Source of the DNA: Leclercia sp. S52
GTDB taxonomy: Bacteria; Pseudomonadota; Gammaproteobacteria; Enterobacterales; Enterobacteriaceae
Direction: 5' to 3'
Assembly (NCBI RefSeq): GCF_039727615.1
Contig: NZ_CP152474.1
Location: 3,162,001-3,226,000, forward strand
DNA length: 64,000 nucleotides
Each line of letters starts with the position of its first letter. Position 1 is the first letter of the stretch. Position numbers and translations under genes: made by a program. Shown piece by piece: positions 51,417-60,454 of this stretch. The notes under the pieces were generated by a model, which saw only the letters and a list, made by a program, of their open reading frames with translations, was not told where the DNA came from and made no database searches.

Positions 51417-51443
51417 TTACGCGCGTTGTTTTAACGCGCGTAA
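51417..51443. repeat. Perfect 11-bp inverted repeat upstream of dat
   Basis: TTACGCGCGTT and AACGCGCGTAA are separated by five bases. There is no T run, so it may be an operator for dat-ddc or a structured 3' end of the lipoprotein transcript. The 51351-51581 gap holds nothing else I can identify. Confidence 0.55.
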
Positions 51444-51581
51444 CAAAACGATAAACAATTAACCATTGAGCCCCGCGCAAAAAGGCTCTATATTGGCCGC
51501 GATTTTTGATGCCCTTCTCATTTTCTTAATTAATTATTCAATCGTGGCCACGTGCTGAGCTGCGGTTGTAGGAGTGATATG

Positions 51582-52961
51582 ATGACGGATAAAGTCCGTA
51601 TTGATACTTTGAATGCCTCTTCTTTCAAAACCAACGAAACCTATCTGGCCCGTCAGGCCGAAATGGAATCCAATGTCAGGAGTTATCCGCGCAAGCTGCC
51701 TTTAGCCATTACGAAGGCGGATGGGGTGTGGATCACCGATGCGGATAACAAAGAGTATCTTGATTGCCTGGCCGGTGCGGGAACGCTGGCGCTGGGTCAT
51801 AACCATCCTGATGTGCTGAAAAGCATCCAAAGTGTCATTACCAGCGGCTTGCCGTTACATACCCTGGATCTGACTACGCCGTTAAAAGACGCGTTCTCAG
51901 AATACCTGCTCTCCATGCTGCCAGGTCAGGGCAAAGAGTACTGCCTGCAGTTTACCGGTCCATCCGGTGCGGACGCCGTTGAAGCCGCGCTGAAGCTGGC
52001 GAAAAAAGTGACCGGCCGCAGCGGCATTATCAGCTTCTCCGGTGCCTATCACGGCATGACCCACGGCGCACTGTCCGTGACCGGCAACCTGTCTCCGAAA
52101 GAAGCGGTTGACGGCATGATGCCGGAAGTGCAGTTCATGCCTTACCCGCACCAGTACCGCTGCCCGCTGGGTATCGGTGGTGAAGCGGGCGTGAAAGCCC
52201 TGACTTACTACTTCGAAAACCTGATCAACGACGTCGAGAGCGGCGTGCGTAAACCTGCTGCCGTGATCCTGGAAGCAGTCCAGGGCGAAGGCGGCGTGAA
52301 CCCGGCTCCGGTTGAGTGGCTGCAGCGCATCCGTAAAGTGACCGAAGAGCACGGCATTCTGCTGATCCTCGACGAAGTCCAGGCGGGCTTTGCCCGTACC
52401 GGTAAATTCTTCGCCTTCGAACACGCGGGTATCCAGCCTGACATCATCGTTATGTCCAAAGCTGTTGGCGGCGGTCTGCCGCTGGCCGTGCTCGGTATCA
52501 AAAAGCAGTTCGATGCCTGGTCTCCGGGTCACCATACCGGTACCTTCCGTGGCAACCAGCTGGCGATGGCAACCGGCCTCACCACCCTGCAGATCCTCAA
52601 AGAGCAGAACATCGCTGATAAAGTTGCCGCCCAGGGCGAGTGGCTGAAAGCGAAGCTGGTTGAGCTGCAGAAACGCTATCCGGTTATCGGTCACGTGCGC
52701 GGTCTGGGCATGATGATTGGTATTGAGATCGTTAAACCGCACGAAGCTGCCGACCACATGGGCTGCTTCCCGGGCGACGGCGAGCTGTCTGCGCTGATCC
52801 AGAAGAAATGCTTCGAAGCCGGTCTGATTCTGGAGCGTGGCGGCCGTAACGGTAACGTTGTGCGTCTGCTGCCTTCCCTGCTGATCAGCGATCGGGAGCT
52901 GAACGTGTTCCTGGACAAATTTGAGCAGGCGCTGCTTGCTGCGGGCGTTCGCCCAGTCTAA
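51582..52961 (+). CDS. dat: L-2,4-diaminobutyrate:2-oxoglutarate aminotransferase
   Basis: PLP enzyme (class III aminotransferase) making L-2,4-diaminobutyrate from aspartate semialdehyde and glutamate. 459 residues from the ATG at 51582, seven bases after GGAG; ATG 51579 is an alternative. Landmarks: [20 protein letters not shown] (about 124-143), [16 protein letters not shown], cofactor Asp in [14 protein letters not shown] and PLP lysine in [15 protein letters not shown] (about residue 298). Its pairing with ddc ten bases downstream fixes the substrate class. Dat-Ddc together yield 1,3-diaminopropane. Confidence 0.93.
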   Translation: MTDKVRIDTLNASSFKTNETYLARQAEMESNVRSYPRKLPLAITKADGVWITDADNKEYLDCLAGAGTLALGHNHPDVLKSIQSVITSGLPLHTLDLTTPLKDAFSEYLLSMLPGQGKEYCLQFTGPSGADAVEAALKLAKKVTGRSGIISFSGAYHGMTHGALSVTGNLSPKEAVDGMMPEVQFMPYPHQYRCPLGIGGEAGVKALTYYFENLINDVESGVRKPAAVILEAVQGEGGVNPAPVEWLQRIRKVTEEHGILLILDEVQAGFARTGKFFAFEHAGIQPDIIVMSKAVGGGLPLAVLGIKKQFDAWSPGHHTGTFRGNQLAMATGLTTLQILKEQNIADKVAAQGEWLKAKLVELQKRYPVIGHVRGLGMMIGIEIVKPHEAADHMGCFPGDGELSALIQKKCFEAGLILERGGRNGNVVRLLPSLLISDRELNVFLDKFEQALLAAGVRPV

Positions 52962-52970
52962 CCGGAGACA

Positions 52971-54446
52971 ATGGATACAATGTCAGATTTAAACCCGATT
53001 TTGTCGTCGTCGGCGCAAAGCATCGAAGCCTATCAGCAGGCCATCGAGCAGAGCACCCAGGCGGTGATGCAGTGGCTGAAACAGCCGGAAATGTACCAGG
53101 GTAAAACGGTCGCCGAGCTGCGCGATCGTATCAACCTGGAGTTCAGCCCGGAAGGGCTGGGCAACGAGACCGCCATTGAGCGTGCCGTTGAATATTTCCT
53201 GAAAGACAGCCTGGCGGTGCACCATCCGCAGTGCGTGGCGCATCTCCACTGCCCGAGCCTGGTGGTAAGCCAGGCGGCGGAAGTCATGATCAACGCCACT
53301 AACCAGAGCATGGATTCCTGGGATCAGAGCCCGTCTGCGACCATTATCGAGATAAAACTGATCGAGTGGCTGCGTACCCGTCTGGGTTACCAGCCAGGCG
53401 ACGCAGGTGTCTTCACCAGCGGCGGCACCCAGAGCAACATGATGGGTCTGATGCTGGCGCGCGATGCGTTCTTCGCGCGTCAGGGCCACTCCGTCCAGCA
53501 GGATGGTCTGGTGGGCGATCTGCGTAAGATCCGGGTGCTGTGCTCCGACAGCGCGCACTTCTCCGTGCAGAAGAACATGGCGCTGATGGGTCTGGGCTAC
53601 CAGTCCGTTATCCAGGTGAAAACTGACGAATGTTCGCGTATGGATCTGACCGATCTGGCTGCGAAAATCGAGCAGTGCAATGCCAACGGCGAGCAGATTC
53701 TGGCGATTGTTGCCACCGCAGGCACTACCGACGCGGGTGCTATCGATCCGCTGCGTGCGATTGCAGAGCTGGCGGCGAAGCAGAATATCTGGGTTCACGT
53801 GGATGCGGCCTGGGGCGGCGCACTGCTGATGTCCGAGAAGTATCGCGATTACCTCGACGGTATCGAGCTGGTGGATTCCGTTACCCTGGACTTCCACAAG
53901 CAGTTCTTCCAGACCATCAGCTGCGGCGCGTTCCTGCTGAAAGAGGCGCGTCACTATGAGCTGATGCGCTATCAGGCGGCGTACCTGAACTCTGAGTTTG
54001 ACGAAGAGGCTGGCGTACCGAACCTGGTGTCCAAATCCCTGCAGACCACCCGTCGCTTTGACGCGCTGAAGCTGTGGATGAGCCTGGAAGCGCTGGGCCA
54101 GAAGAAATACGCTGAGATCATCGATCACGGTGTGACCATGGCGCAGCAGGTTGCCGCGTACGTGACCGAACAGCCACAGCTGGAGCTGGTAATGCCACCG
54201 CAGCTGGCGAGCGTACTGTTCCGCTTCCGCCCTGAACTGAATCTGGACGATGCGGCCATTGCGCTGCTTAACCAGAAGATCGGTGATGCGCTGCTGGAAT
54301 CGGGCCGTGCCAACGTCGGTGTGACCGAGCATAACGGGATCACCTGCCTGAAGCTGACCCTGCTGAACCCAATCGTGACGCTTGAGGATGTCAAAGTTCT
54401 GCTGTCACTGGTGGAACGCACGGCGCACGAGCTGCTGGCGAAGTAA
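52971..54446 (+). CDS. ddc: L-2,4-diaminobutyrate decarboxylase
   Basis: Group II PLP decarboxylase making 1,3-diaminopropane from L-2,4-diaminobutyrate. 491 residues (or 488 from ATG 52980, MSDLNPIL). Landmarks: HLHCPSLVVSQAAEV, FTSGGTQSNMMGLMLARDAF (about 155), VHVDAAWGGALLMSE, and PLP lysine in DFHKQFFQTISCGAF (about residue 309). Operon with dat, closed by a terminator. In Enterobacter and Acinetobacter these genes account for 1,3-diaminopropane production; E. coli K-12 lacks them. Confidence 0.94.
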   Translation: MDTMSDLNPILSSSAQSIEAYQQAIEQSTQAVMQWLKQPEMYQGKTVAELRDRINLEFSPEGLGNETAIERAVEYFLKDSLAVHHPQCVAHLHCPSLVVSQAAEVMINATNQSMDSWDQSPSATIIEIKLIEWLRTRLGYQPGDAGVFTSGGTQSNMMGLMLARDAFFARQGHSVQQDGLVGDLRKIRVLCSDSAHFSVQKNMALMGLGYQSVIQVKTDECSRMDLTDLAAKIEQCNANGEQILAIVATAGTTDAGAIDPLRAIAELAAKQNIWVHVDAAWGGALLMSEKYRDYLDGIELVDSVTLDFHKQFFQTISCGAFLLKEARHYELMRYQAAYLNSEFDEEAGVPNLVSKSLQTTRRFDALKLWMSLEALGQKKYAEIIDHGVTMAQQVAAYVTEQPQLELVMPPQLASVLFRFRPELNLDDAAIALLNQKIGDALLESGRANVGVTEHNGITCLKLTLLNPIVTLEDVKVLLSLVERTAHELLAK

Positions 54447-54453
54447 GTTGTTC

Positions 54454-54484
54454 AACCCGGCAGCGTTCGCTGCCGGGTCTTTAT
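54454..54484 (+). terminator. Rho-independent terminator after ddc
   Basis: ACCCGGCAGC-GTTC-GCTGCCGGGT is a perfect ten-base-pair stem followed by CTTTATT. It separates convergent ddc and etk. Confidence 0.9.
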
Positions 54485-54491
54485 TCCCTTG

Positions 54492-56687
54492 TTATTTTTT
54501 CTTCGCGTTCGGGCTCTGCTCCGCGGAATAACCATACGCATCGTAACCGGAAGCATAATAGCTGGCCGCCGATTTTATGACGTCGTTCAGGATTGCCCCT
54601 TTAATGTTGACCCCCATCTGCTGCAGGCGGCGCTGGCTGACCTCCATCTCCCGGACGCTGGTGACGTTAAAGCGTGCGACCAGCAGCGTAGAGGCCGCGA
54701 CCCGGCCCACCAGCGCGGCATCCGTGACCGCCAGGATCGGCGGGGTATCGACAATCACCATGTCGTACTGCTCGCTGGCCCAGGCCATAAACGCGCGAAA
54801 ACGGTCATGCATCAGCAGCTCGGACGGGTTAGGCGGATAGTGCCCGCAGGTCACCACATCAAACTGGCCGCTGGCGTACGTCTGAACCGCCTCACTAAAG
54901 GCCACTTTTCCTGACAGCACATCCGACAGACCGGCATCATTGCGCAGACCAAAAATATTGTGCACGTAGCCCTTACGCATATCGGCATCAATAAACAGCA
55001 CCCGCCGATCGACCTGGGTCACCAGCGCCGCCAGCGAGGTGCTGACCAGCGTTTTGCCGCAGTCCTGAGACGGACCACTGAACATCAGAATGTTATTTTC
55101 GGCATCCATCATGGCGAAGTGTAGGCTGGTACGTAACCCGCGCACCGCTTCGACAAAATTATCCAGCGGCCTGTCTATCGGTAAAAAGGGCACGTCGGTG
55201 ATTTTATGCCGTTTGCAGTAGTGGAAGAAATAGCGGTTGCCCACCCGGGTTTTACCGTGCAGCCAGGCCGAATGGGGCAAGGTGGCATAGACGCTAATTC
55301 CTTCTTTTTCCAACTGTTCCGGGGCATTGATGCCGCGCCGCAGCGCTGAACTTGCCAGCACCCCGCCTGTCGCGACGAAGAGGCCAAACAGGGTCGTGAT
55401 GGCCAGGATCAACGCCTTACGCGGCTTGATCGGCGCAGGCTGCGTTACCGCCGAATCGATAATGCGCACGTTGCCAATTGCGCTGGAGCGGGAGATATTC
55501 AGCTCCTGCTGTCGGGTCAGAAGCTGCAGATAAACCGCCCGGCCAGAATCCACATCGCGGCTGAGACGCAGGATCTCCTGCTGTGTGGACGGCATCGTCC
55601 CCACCCGTTTGTTCAGCCGCTCCCGTTCGCTCTCTAAGGTCTGGCGTTTTTCACGCAGCGCCCGATAGGTCGGGTGGTCTTTTTTAAAGTGCTGGGAGAT
55701 CTCCGCTTCGCGGAAGGTCAGCTCATTGAGCTGGTTATCGACGTTAACGATCTGCTCCAGCACCGATTTGGCTTCCAGACTTAAATCCACCGAGTCGCGC
55801 TGCTTACGGTAGGTGTTCAGACGTTCTTCGGCCAGCTCCAGCTCACTGCGTACCTGCGGCATCTGACGCTGCAGGAAGTTGAGGCTTTGTGAGTCCTGCG
55901 CGGCCTGGCGGGCAATGTTCTGTTGCAGATAGCTCTGGGCAATGTGATTCAGCACGGTGGCAATGCGCACGGGATCCTGGCCCGTCAGGCTCAGCGAGAG
56001 GATCCCGCTCTCTTTACCCTGCTCCGCCACGCTAAACTGGCGGCTCAGGGCGTTTATTGCTTCCAGCTGCGCGTGCTGCCGCACCCTGAAGCGCGTGCCC
56101 GGCGGCGCAGACAATTTGCGCACGGCGATCGTCACCCCGGCATGCTGCAGCGGTATACCCACGGTGCCGCGCGCGCTAAACCCCTCCCCTTCCAGCAGGT
56201 AATGCCCGTTCTCTTCGGCGGTAAGAGTCAGCCCCCTTCCGCTGCCCTGCTCGGCGGGAAGGGCGAGTTTGTCGAGGATCAGCGTGGCGTCGGGTTGTCC
56301 GGTAAGCCGCGCCCACCCTTTGCCGATAACCGGCAGACGAAGCTGGGTGATCTCATCGCGTAAACGCAACGCCTCCACGGTTTCGCCGAGGATCATCCGC
56401 GATTTCAGCAGCTGAATTTCCGCGCCGGAATCGGAGGATAGTTCGGGAGTCAGCTGGTTTAAGGTTTTGAGAATGCTGTTCTGCTGCTTATTTTCTATTT
56501 GCACCATGGCATCTGCGACGTAGACCGGCGATGCAAATAACGCATACAACGTCCCGCAGAGCGCAAAAAATAGCGTGACGCTAAGAATACACACGCGATG
56601 ATCAATTAATTCTCCCAGAAGACGCGCCAGATCCAGCTCATGGTTATCAACAGCATAACCCTGTGCATTTACGCTTTTCGACGACAT
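54492..56687 (-). CDS. etk: Second tyrosine autokinase, Etk-like
   Basis: 731-residue BY-kinase, paralogous to Wzc at 7798-9960. First membrane helix near residues 32-52, Wzz-like periplasmic region with coiled coil, PTQEI-like STQQEILRLSRDVDSGRAVY, second helix near 428-448, then Walker A GPSQDCGKT (about 537-545), Walker A' VLFIDADMRKG and Walker B MVIVDTPP. The C-terminal tail SYYASGYDAYGYSAEQ has five tyrosines. E. coli Etk functions with GfcE and Etp in group 4 capsule export and polymyxin resistance. Here no glycosyltransferase accompanies it. Overlaps etp by 19 bp. Confidence 0.9.
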   Translation of the reverse strand: MSSKSVNAQGYAVDNHELDLARLLGELIDHRVCILSVTLFFALCGTLYALFASPVYVADAMVQIENKQQNSILKTLNQLTPELSSDSGAEIQLLKSRMILGETVEALRLRDEITQLRLPVIGKGWARLTGQPDATLILDKLALPAEQGSGRGLTLTAEENGHYLLEGEGFSARGTVGIPLQHAGVTIAVRKLSAPPGTRFRVRQHAQLEAINALSRQFSVAEQGKESGILSLSLTGQDPVRIATVLNHIAQSYLQQNIARQAAQDSQSLNFLQRQMPQVRSELELAEERLNTYRKQRDSVDLSLEAKSVLEQIVNVDNQLNELTFREAEISQHFKKDHPTYRALREKRQTLESERERLNKRVGTMPSTQQEILRLSRDVDSGRAVYLQLLTRQQELNISRSSAIGNVRIIDSAVTQPAPIKPRKALILAITTLFGLFVATGGVLASSALRRGINAPEQLEKEGISVYATLPHSAWLHGKTRVGNRYFFHYCKRHKITDVPFLPIDRPLDNFVEAVRGLRTSLHFAMMDAENNILMFSGPSQDCGKTLVSTSLAALVTQVDRRVLFIDADMRKGYVHNIFGLRNDAGLSDVLSGKVAFSEAVQTYASGQFDVVTCGHYPPNPSELLMHDRFRAFMAWASEQYDMVIVDTPPILAVTDAALVGRVAASTLLVARFNVTSVREMEVSQRRLQQMGVNIKGAILNDVIKSAASYYASGYDAYGYSAEQSPNAKKK

Positions 56688-57133
56688 GTACGTAATCCCT
56701 TAACTGTAAGTCGGTTGGTCCATTCCTGACTTGCTTCGCCAAGCAGGCGAAAAACATATTCAAAAGCTTCCATGCTTTTACCGTACGGATCGGGAATTTC
56801 CTGTTCCCTCAGCCATTGCCCAAACAGCAAGGCTTTGCCGCGCACCTCCGGTGCGATGAGCGAGATCCAGTTTATCTGTCCTGACTCCATGGCGAGGATC
56901 AGATCGTATTCCCGCATCATTGCCGCCGTCAGCGGGCGGGCAACGTGATCGACCAGCGACAGGCCATGCCTGGCCGCGATGTGCTGGGCATGGCGATCTG
57001 CCGGATGACCGGCCAGGCCGCAGATACCTGCCGAAGCGATAGACAATGTGGGTAACTTTTGCTGTAAGAGCCGTTCCCCGAGCGGGGAGCGGCAAATATT
57101 TCCTGTACACACCACCAGAATGGATTGGATCAT
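56669..57133 (-). CDS. etp: Second low-molecular-weight tyrosine phosphatase, Etp-like
   Basis: 154 residues from the ATG at 57133 ([20 protein letters not shown]), which overlaps the TAA of gfcE (TAATG). P-loop CTGNICRSPL (Cys9, Arg15) and the acid loop IPDPYGKSMEAFE are intact. Expected to dephosphorylate the neighbouring kinase. It resembles E. coli Etp (148 residues) more than Wzb in the segment ILAMESGQI and LFGQWLREQEIPDPY. Confidence 0.89.
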   Translation of the reverse strand: MIQSILVVCTGNICRSPLGERLLQQKLPTLSIASAGICGLAGHPADRHAQHIAARHGLSLVDHVARPLTAAMMREYDLILAMESGQINWISLIAPEVRGKALLFGQWLREQEIPDPYGKSMEAFEYVFRLLGEASQEWTNRLTVKGLRTCRRKA

Positions 57134-58272
57134 TATTCGGGCCACGACTTAATAAAGCGCACGGTTTCCGTCAGATCGTGTATCCCGCTGATGGTAGGCA
57201 CCAGCTGCGCCACAACCCGGTTCCAGCGAGAGATCGGCGCCGTGGTCACGTAGACGATATCGTAGGGCTGGAGCTGAAATTCCGTGCCGAGCACCATGGC
57301 AGACGCGTCGCGGGCATTCAGCTGCCAGATGCGGGCAATTTTGCCGTCCTGGCTTTTCCCGGTGGTGGATCGAATCACGAAGATGCCGGTCGCATCGGCC
57401 ATGGACTGATTCAGGCCGCCGGCGCTGGCTAACGCTTCTGCCAGCGTCATGCCGCTGCGGTCCATCTTCAGGGTGCTCTGCTTCACCACCTCACCCATCA
57501 CAAAGACTTTCAGGGCATCATTGCGCGGGATAAACAGAATATCCCCCGGCCACAGCAGCCGGTTTTGCGTCAGGTCGCCGTGCTGCATCAGGGCATAGAG
57601 CGAAATCCGCGTATCCTTGCCGTCATGGGTGAGCACCACGTTGCGCCAGTCGGCATCCGCCGACAGACCGCCTGCCGCGTTAACTGCATCCATAATAGTC
57701 AGCGGAATATTGGTAATCGGCTGTTGGCCAGATTTAACCACCTCGCCGGTAACATAGGCTTTCTGCGACCGAAACGCCGCGATGCTGACATCGACCTGCG
57801 GGCTTTCAATCACCCTGTCCAGCCGGGCGGTGATCTCTTTGCGCACCTGAGCAAGGGTTTTACCCGCAACCTGGAGTTTGCCGACATAGGGATAAAAGAG
57901 CGTGCCGTCGGCACCGACCCAGTTACCGGTGTCGCTGGCGCTGCGGTACTGCCCGGCTGGGGTGGTCAGTTCCGGGTGATCCCAGACGGTGATCATCAGC
58001 ACATCCCCTGGACCAATCCGGTATTCCCAGTTCTTTAATTCCTCGTCCAGATTCGGATTTGCCTGAGATTTCACACGCTCGCCACGGAGCTGTTCAATTA
58101 CGGAGGGCGTTAACGGCCACACATCCACTTTTTTATCCAAATCGAGGGGATGGTCGGCGACAGCAACGATATTTTTTCCAGAAGTATTTATATGTTGGCC
58201 GGGCGTAATTGTGCAGCCTGCTAATAACAGGGCGGCAAAAAAAACCGCACCGTTGCGGAGTGGTATTGTCAT
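57133..58272 (-). CDS. gfcE: Second outer-membrane polysaccharide exporter, GfcE-like
   Basis: 379-residue Wza-family lipoprotein with start at [12 protein letters not shown] (58272) and lipobox LLAGC (Cys20). PES domain [18 protein letters not shown] and SLBB repeats are present, and the C-terminus [20 protein letters not shown] is nearly that of E. coli GfcE. In E. coli GfcE is the last of gfcABCDE before etp-etk. Here gfcABCD is absent, so only the export/kinase/phosphatase trio remains. No JUMPStart element is seen upstream. Confidence 0.9.
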   Translation of the reverse strand: MTIPLRNGAVFFAALLLAGCTITPGQHINTSGKNIVAVADHPLDLDKKVDVWPLTPSVIEQLRGERVKSQANPNLDEELKNWEYRIGPGDVLMITVWDHPELTTPAGQYRSASDTGNWVGADGTLFYPYVGKLQVAGKTLAQVRKEITARLDRVIESPQVDVSIAAFRSQKAYVTGEVVKSGQQPITNIPLTIMDAVNAAGGLSADADWRNVVLTHDGKDTRISLYALMQHGDLTQNRLLWPGDILFIPRNDALKVFVMGEVVKQSTLKMDRSGMTLAEALASAGGLNQSMADATGIFVIRSTTGKSQDGKIARIWQLNARDASAMVLGTEFQLQPYDIVYVTTAPISRWNRVVAQLVPTISGIHDLTETVRFIKSWPE

Positions 58273-58770
58273 TAATAAATAATACTCTATGAAATACGTT
58301 AATAGCCCTTTAATTTCCGGATGACTCCCAATAATATCCACACATAATTAATATAAAAATATTAATTAATATTAGAGGGTTACATTAAAATAACCTGACA
58401 AAAGAAACGTACCAGCCGGGCTGAGGATTGTCTGGCAATTTCTTTCGCCAGGAGAAAGCAAAAGCAGTATCAATGAATTAAGCCCTAGCATAATCATTCC
58501 GAGAAAGAAATAACATAGTCCGGATGCGACTATATTGGCATTAGGGTCTGCTTTCGGATTTTATAAAAGGAACGATAAATAATAGAACGTTTAAATAACG
58601 ATATATTCATGGTAAAAATAATTAAAGCCGCACCGGTATGTGCAGGGATGTGTTGATTTGTTACATTTTTTACTAACCCAGCCAGCCGGCAAAACATAAA
58701 ATAGGGTATCTGTTGCTCGGCCATGGATCAGCAGACCACGAGTAATGGCCACGGTTAATCTGGAGAAAAA
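58273..58770. other. Divergent promoter region of gfcE and rcnB
   Basis: 498 bp, strongly A+T-rich near gfcE (58330-58380). A small stem CTGGC/GCCAG around 58434-58452 and GGTTA/TAACC near 58377-58399 are the only structures noticed. I found neither ops core GGCGGTAG nor a good RcsAB box. A short minus-strand open frame at 58530-58724 has no recognisable product. Confidence 0.5.
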
Positions 58771-59103
58771 ATGACTAAAGGTAAAATTCTACTTCTGGGC
58801 GTACTGATGTCACTGGCGAGCGCGACCTTTGCTGCACCGCAAGCCGCAGCGGCACCCTCTGGCATCCAGGCCTATGAGGAACAGGAGTTTGTAGCCGATT
58901 TTACGAAATACAAGATGGGTGATTTCGCCCCGGCGCAGTACCTGACACCTGAGTACACCATTAAGCAGTATAAGCTGCGCAACCTGCCTGAACCGCAGGC
59001 TGGCACGCACTGGACCTATATGGGTGAGAACTACGTGCTGGTCGGTGATACTGACGGCAAGATCTACAAAGCGTATAACGGCGATATCTTCTACCACCGT
59101 TAA
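58771..59103 (+). CDS. rcnB: RcnB, periplasmic nickel/cobalt homeostasis protein
   Basis: 110-residue periplasmic protein with a Sec signal peptide (cleavage likely after ATFA, residue 21). The second half, YTIKQYKLRNLPEPQAGTHW and DTDGKIYKAYNGDIFYHR, is close to E. coli RcnB (112). RcnB adjusts efflux by the RcnA pump. In K-12 rcnB follows rcnR-rcnA, which are not here. ATG preceded by CTGGAG. A stress-linked RcnB paralogue cannot be excluded. Confidence 0.85.
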   Translation: MTKGKILLLGVLMSLASATFAAPQAAAAPSGIQAYEEQEFVADFTKYKMGDFAPAQYLTPEYTIKQYKLRNLPEPQAGTHWTYMGENYVLVGDTDGKIYKAYNGDIFYHR

Positions 59104-59133
59104 TGCTTATTAGGTTTTATGATTGTGCATTAT

Positions 59134-59201
59134 GCCGGGTGGCGCTGCGCTTACCCGGCCTACCAAACCTGTAGGCCCGTGCAAGCGTAGCGCCGCCGGG
59201 C
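59134..59201. repeat. Double REP (BIME-like) element
   Basis: GCCGGGTGGCGCTGCGCTTA-CCCGGCCTAC faces a second unit GTAGGCCCGTGCAAGCGTAG-CGCCGCCGGGC in inverted order. It fills the gap between convergent rcnB and mrp. Confidence 0.8.
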
Positions 59202-59207
59202 AAAGTG

Positions 59208-60318
59208 TTACACCGCGCGGAACGCGATATCGCCCGGGATCACTTCCCCCCTGCCAGTAAAGCTGGGCTGCGACACGATCCGCCAGCTGGCGATACATCT
59301 CAGCAAATTCACTTTCAGGACGATTGACCACGGTCGGCTTCCCGCTGTCGAGATCTTCACGCAGCGTAATGTGCAGCGGCATCTGGCCCAGCAGCTGGGT
59401 ATGATACTGCGCCGCCAGCTTCTCTGCCCCGCCGGTACCAAAGATCGCTTCATGATGACCGCAGTTGCTGCAGATGTGCATGCTCATGTTTTCGACCACG
59501 CCCAGCACCGGCACCTCAACCTTCTCGAACATCACGATGCCTTTTTTGGCGTCGATCAGCGCGATGTCCTGCGGCGTGGTGACCACCACCGCCCCGGTCA
59601 CCGGGATGTTCTGCGCCAGCGTCAGCTGAATGTCACCGGTACCCGGCGGCATATCCAGCACCAGATAATCGAGATCCGGCCACATCGTCTCCTGCAACAT
59701 CTGCAGCAGCGCTTTGCTGGCCATCGGCCCGCGCCACACCATGGCGTTGTCGTCAGTCACCAGATAACCAATCGAGTTGGTGGCCAGACCGTAAGCCATA
59801 ATCGGCGCCATATGGGTGCCGTCCGGTGAGGTCGGACGCTGATTTTCCGCGCCCAGCATGTTCGGGATAGACGGACCATAGATATCGGCATCGAGAATAC
59901 CGACCTTCGCCCCTTCGGCGGCCAGCGCCAGGGCCAGGTTTACGGCGGTGGAGGATTTACCCACCCCACCCTTGCCGGAGCTGATGGCGATAATGTTCTT
60001 CACGCCGTTGATGCCCGGCTGGTTTTTCACCCGCTTCAGGGTGGCGATGGCGTGGGACAATTTCCAGTCAATCGCCTTCGCCCCGGTGATGCGCAGCAAC
60101 TCAGCGCTGGTTTCCTCTTTCAGGGTCTCAAACGCATTGTTCCAGACGAACGGCATCTGCAGCTCAACATGCAGGGTATCATCCAGCCACGCCACGTGAT
60201 GTAACGCCTTGAGAGCAGTGAGATTGTGCTTCAGGGTGGGGTGCTGAAAATTAGCCAGCGTCCCGGCGACCATTGCGCGCAAGGCTTCCGGTGATTTGGC
60301 CTGGGATTGAGAACTCAT
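59208..60318 (-). CDS. mrp: Iron-sulphur cluster carrier Mrp (ApbC), frameshifted at the end
   Basis: ParA-family ATPase carrying iron-sulphur clusters to target proteins. Walker [15 protein letters not shown] (about 113-126), [13 protein letters not shown] and the CxxC motif HICSNCGHH (about 281-289) are intact. A six-C run at 59246-59251 shifts the frame after QLYWQG and adds a foreign tail through the REP element. With five, it ends [12 protein letters not shown] at 59208, 369 residues as in E. coli. The shift spares all known motifs. Divergent from metG. Confidence 0.93.
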
Positions 60319-60454
60319 CCCGACTCCTTTTGTTATTGTGGATAAGAGCTTTGTTGAACAAGTTTACCTGAAAGGCCATGGTTTGTGCTTACTTAATAAT
60401 GCCCCTTTTGGTACTATCAAAACCCTTTTCACTACAAAAGAAGTAATGTCCACT

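Noticed and set aside
60338..60454. N-terminal extension of MetG by 39 residues
   Set aside because: It lies in the mrp-metG divergent promoter gap, and the start at 60455 gives exactly the E. coli length.
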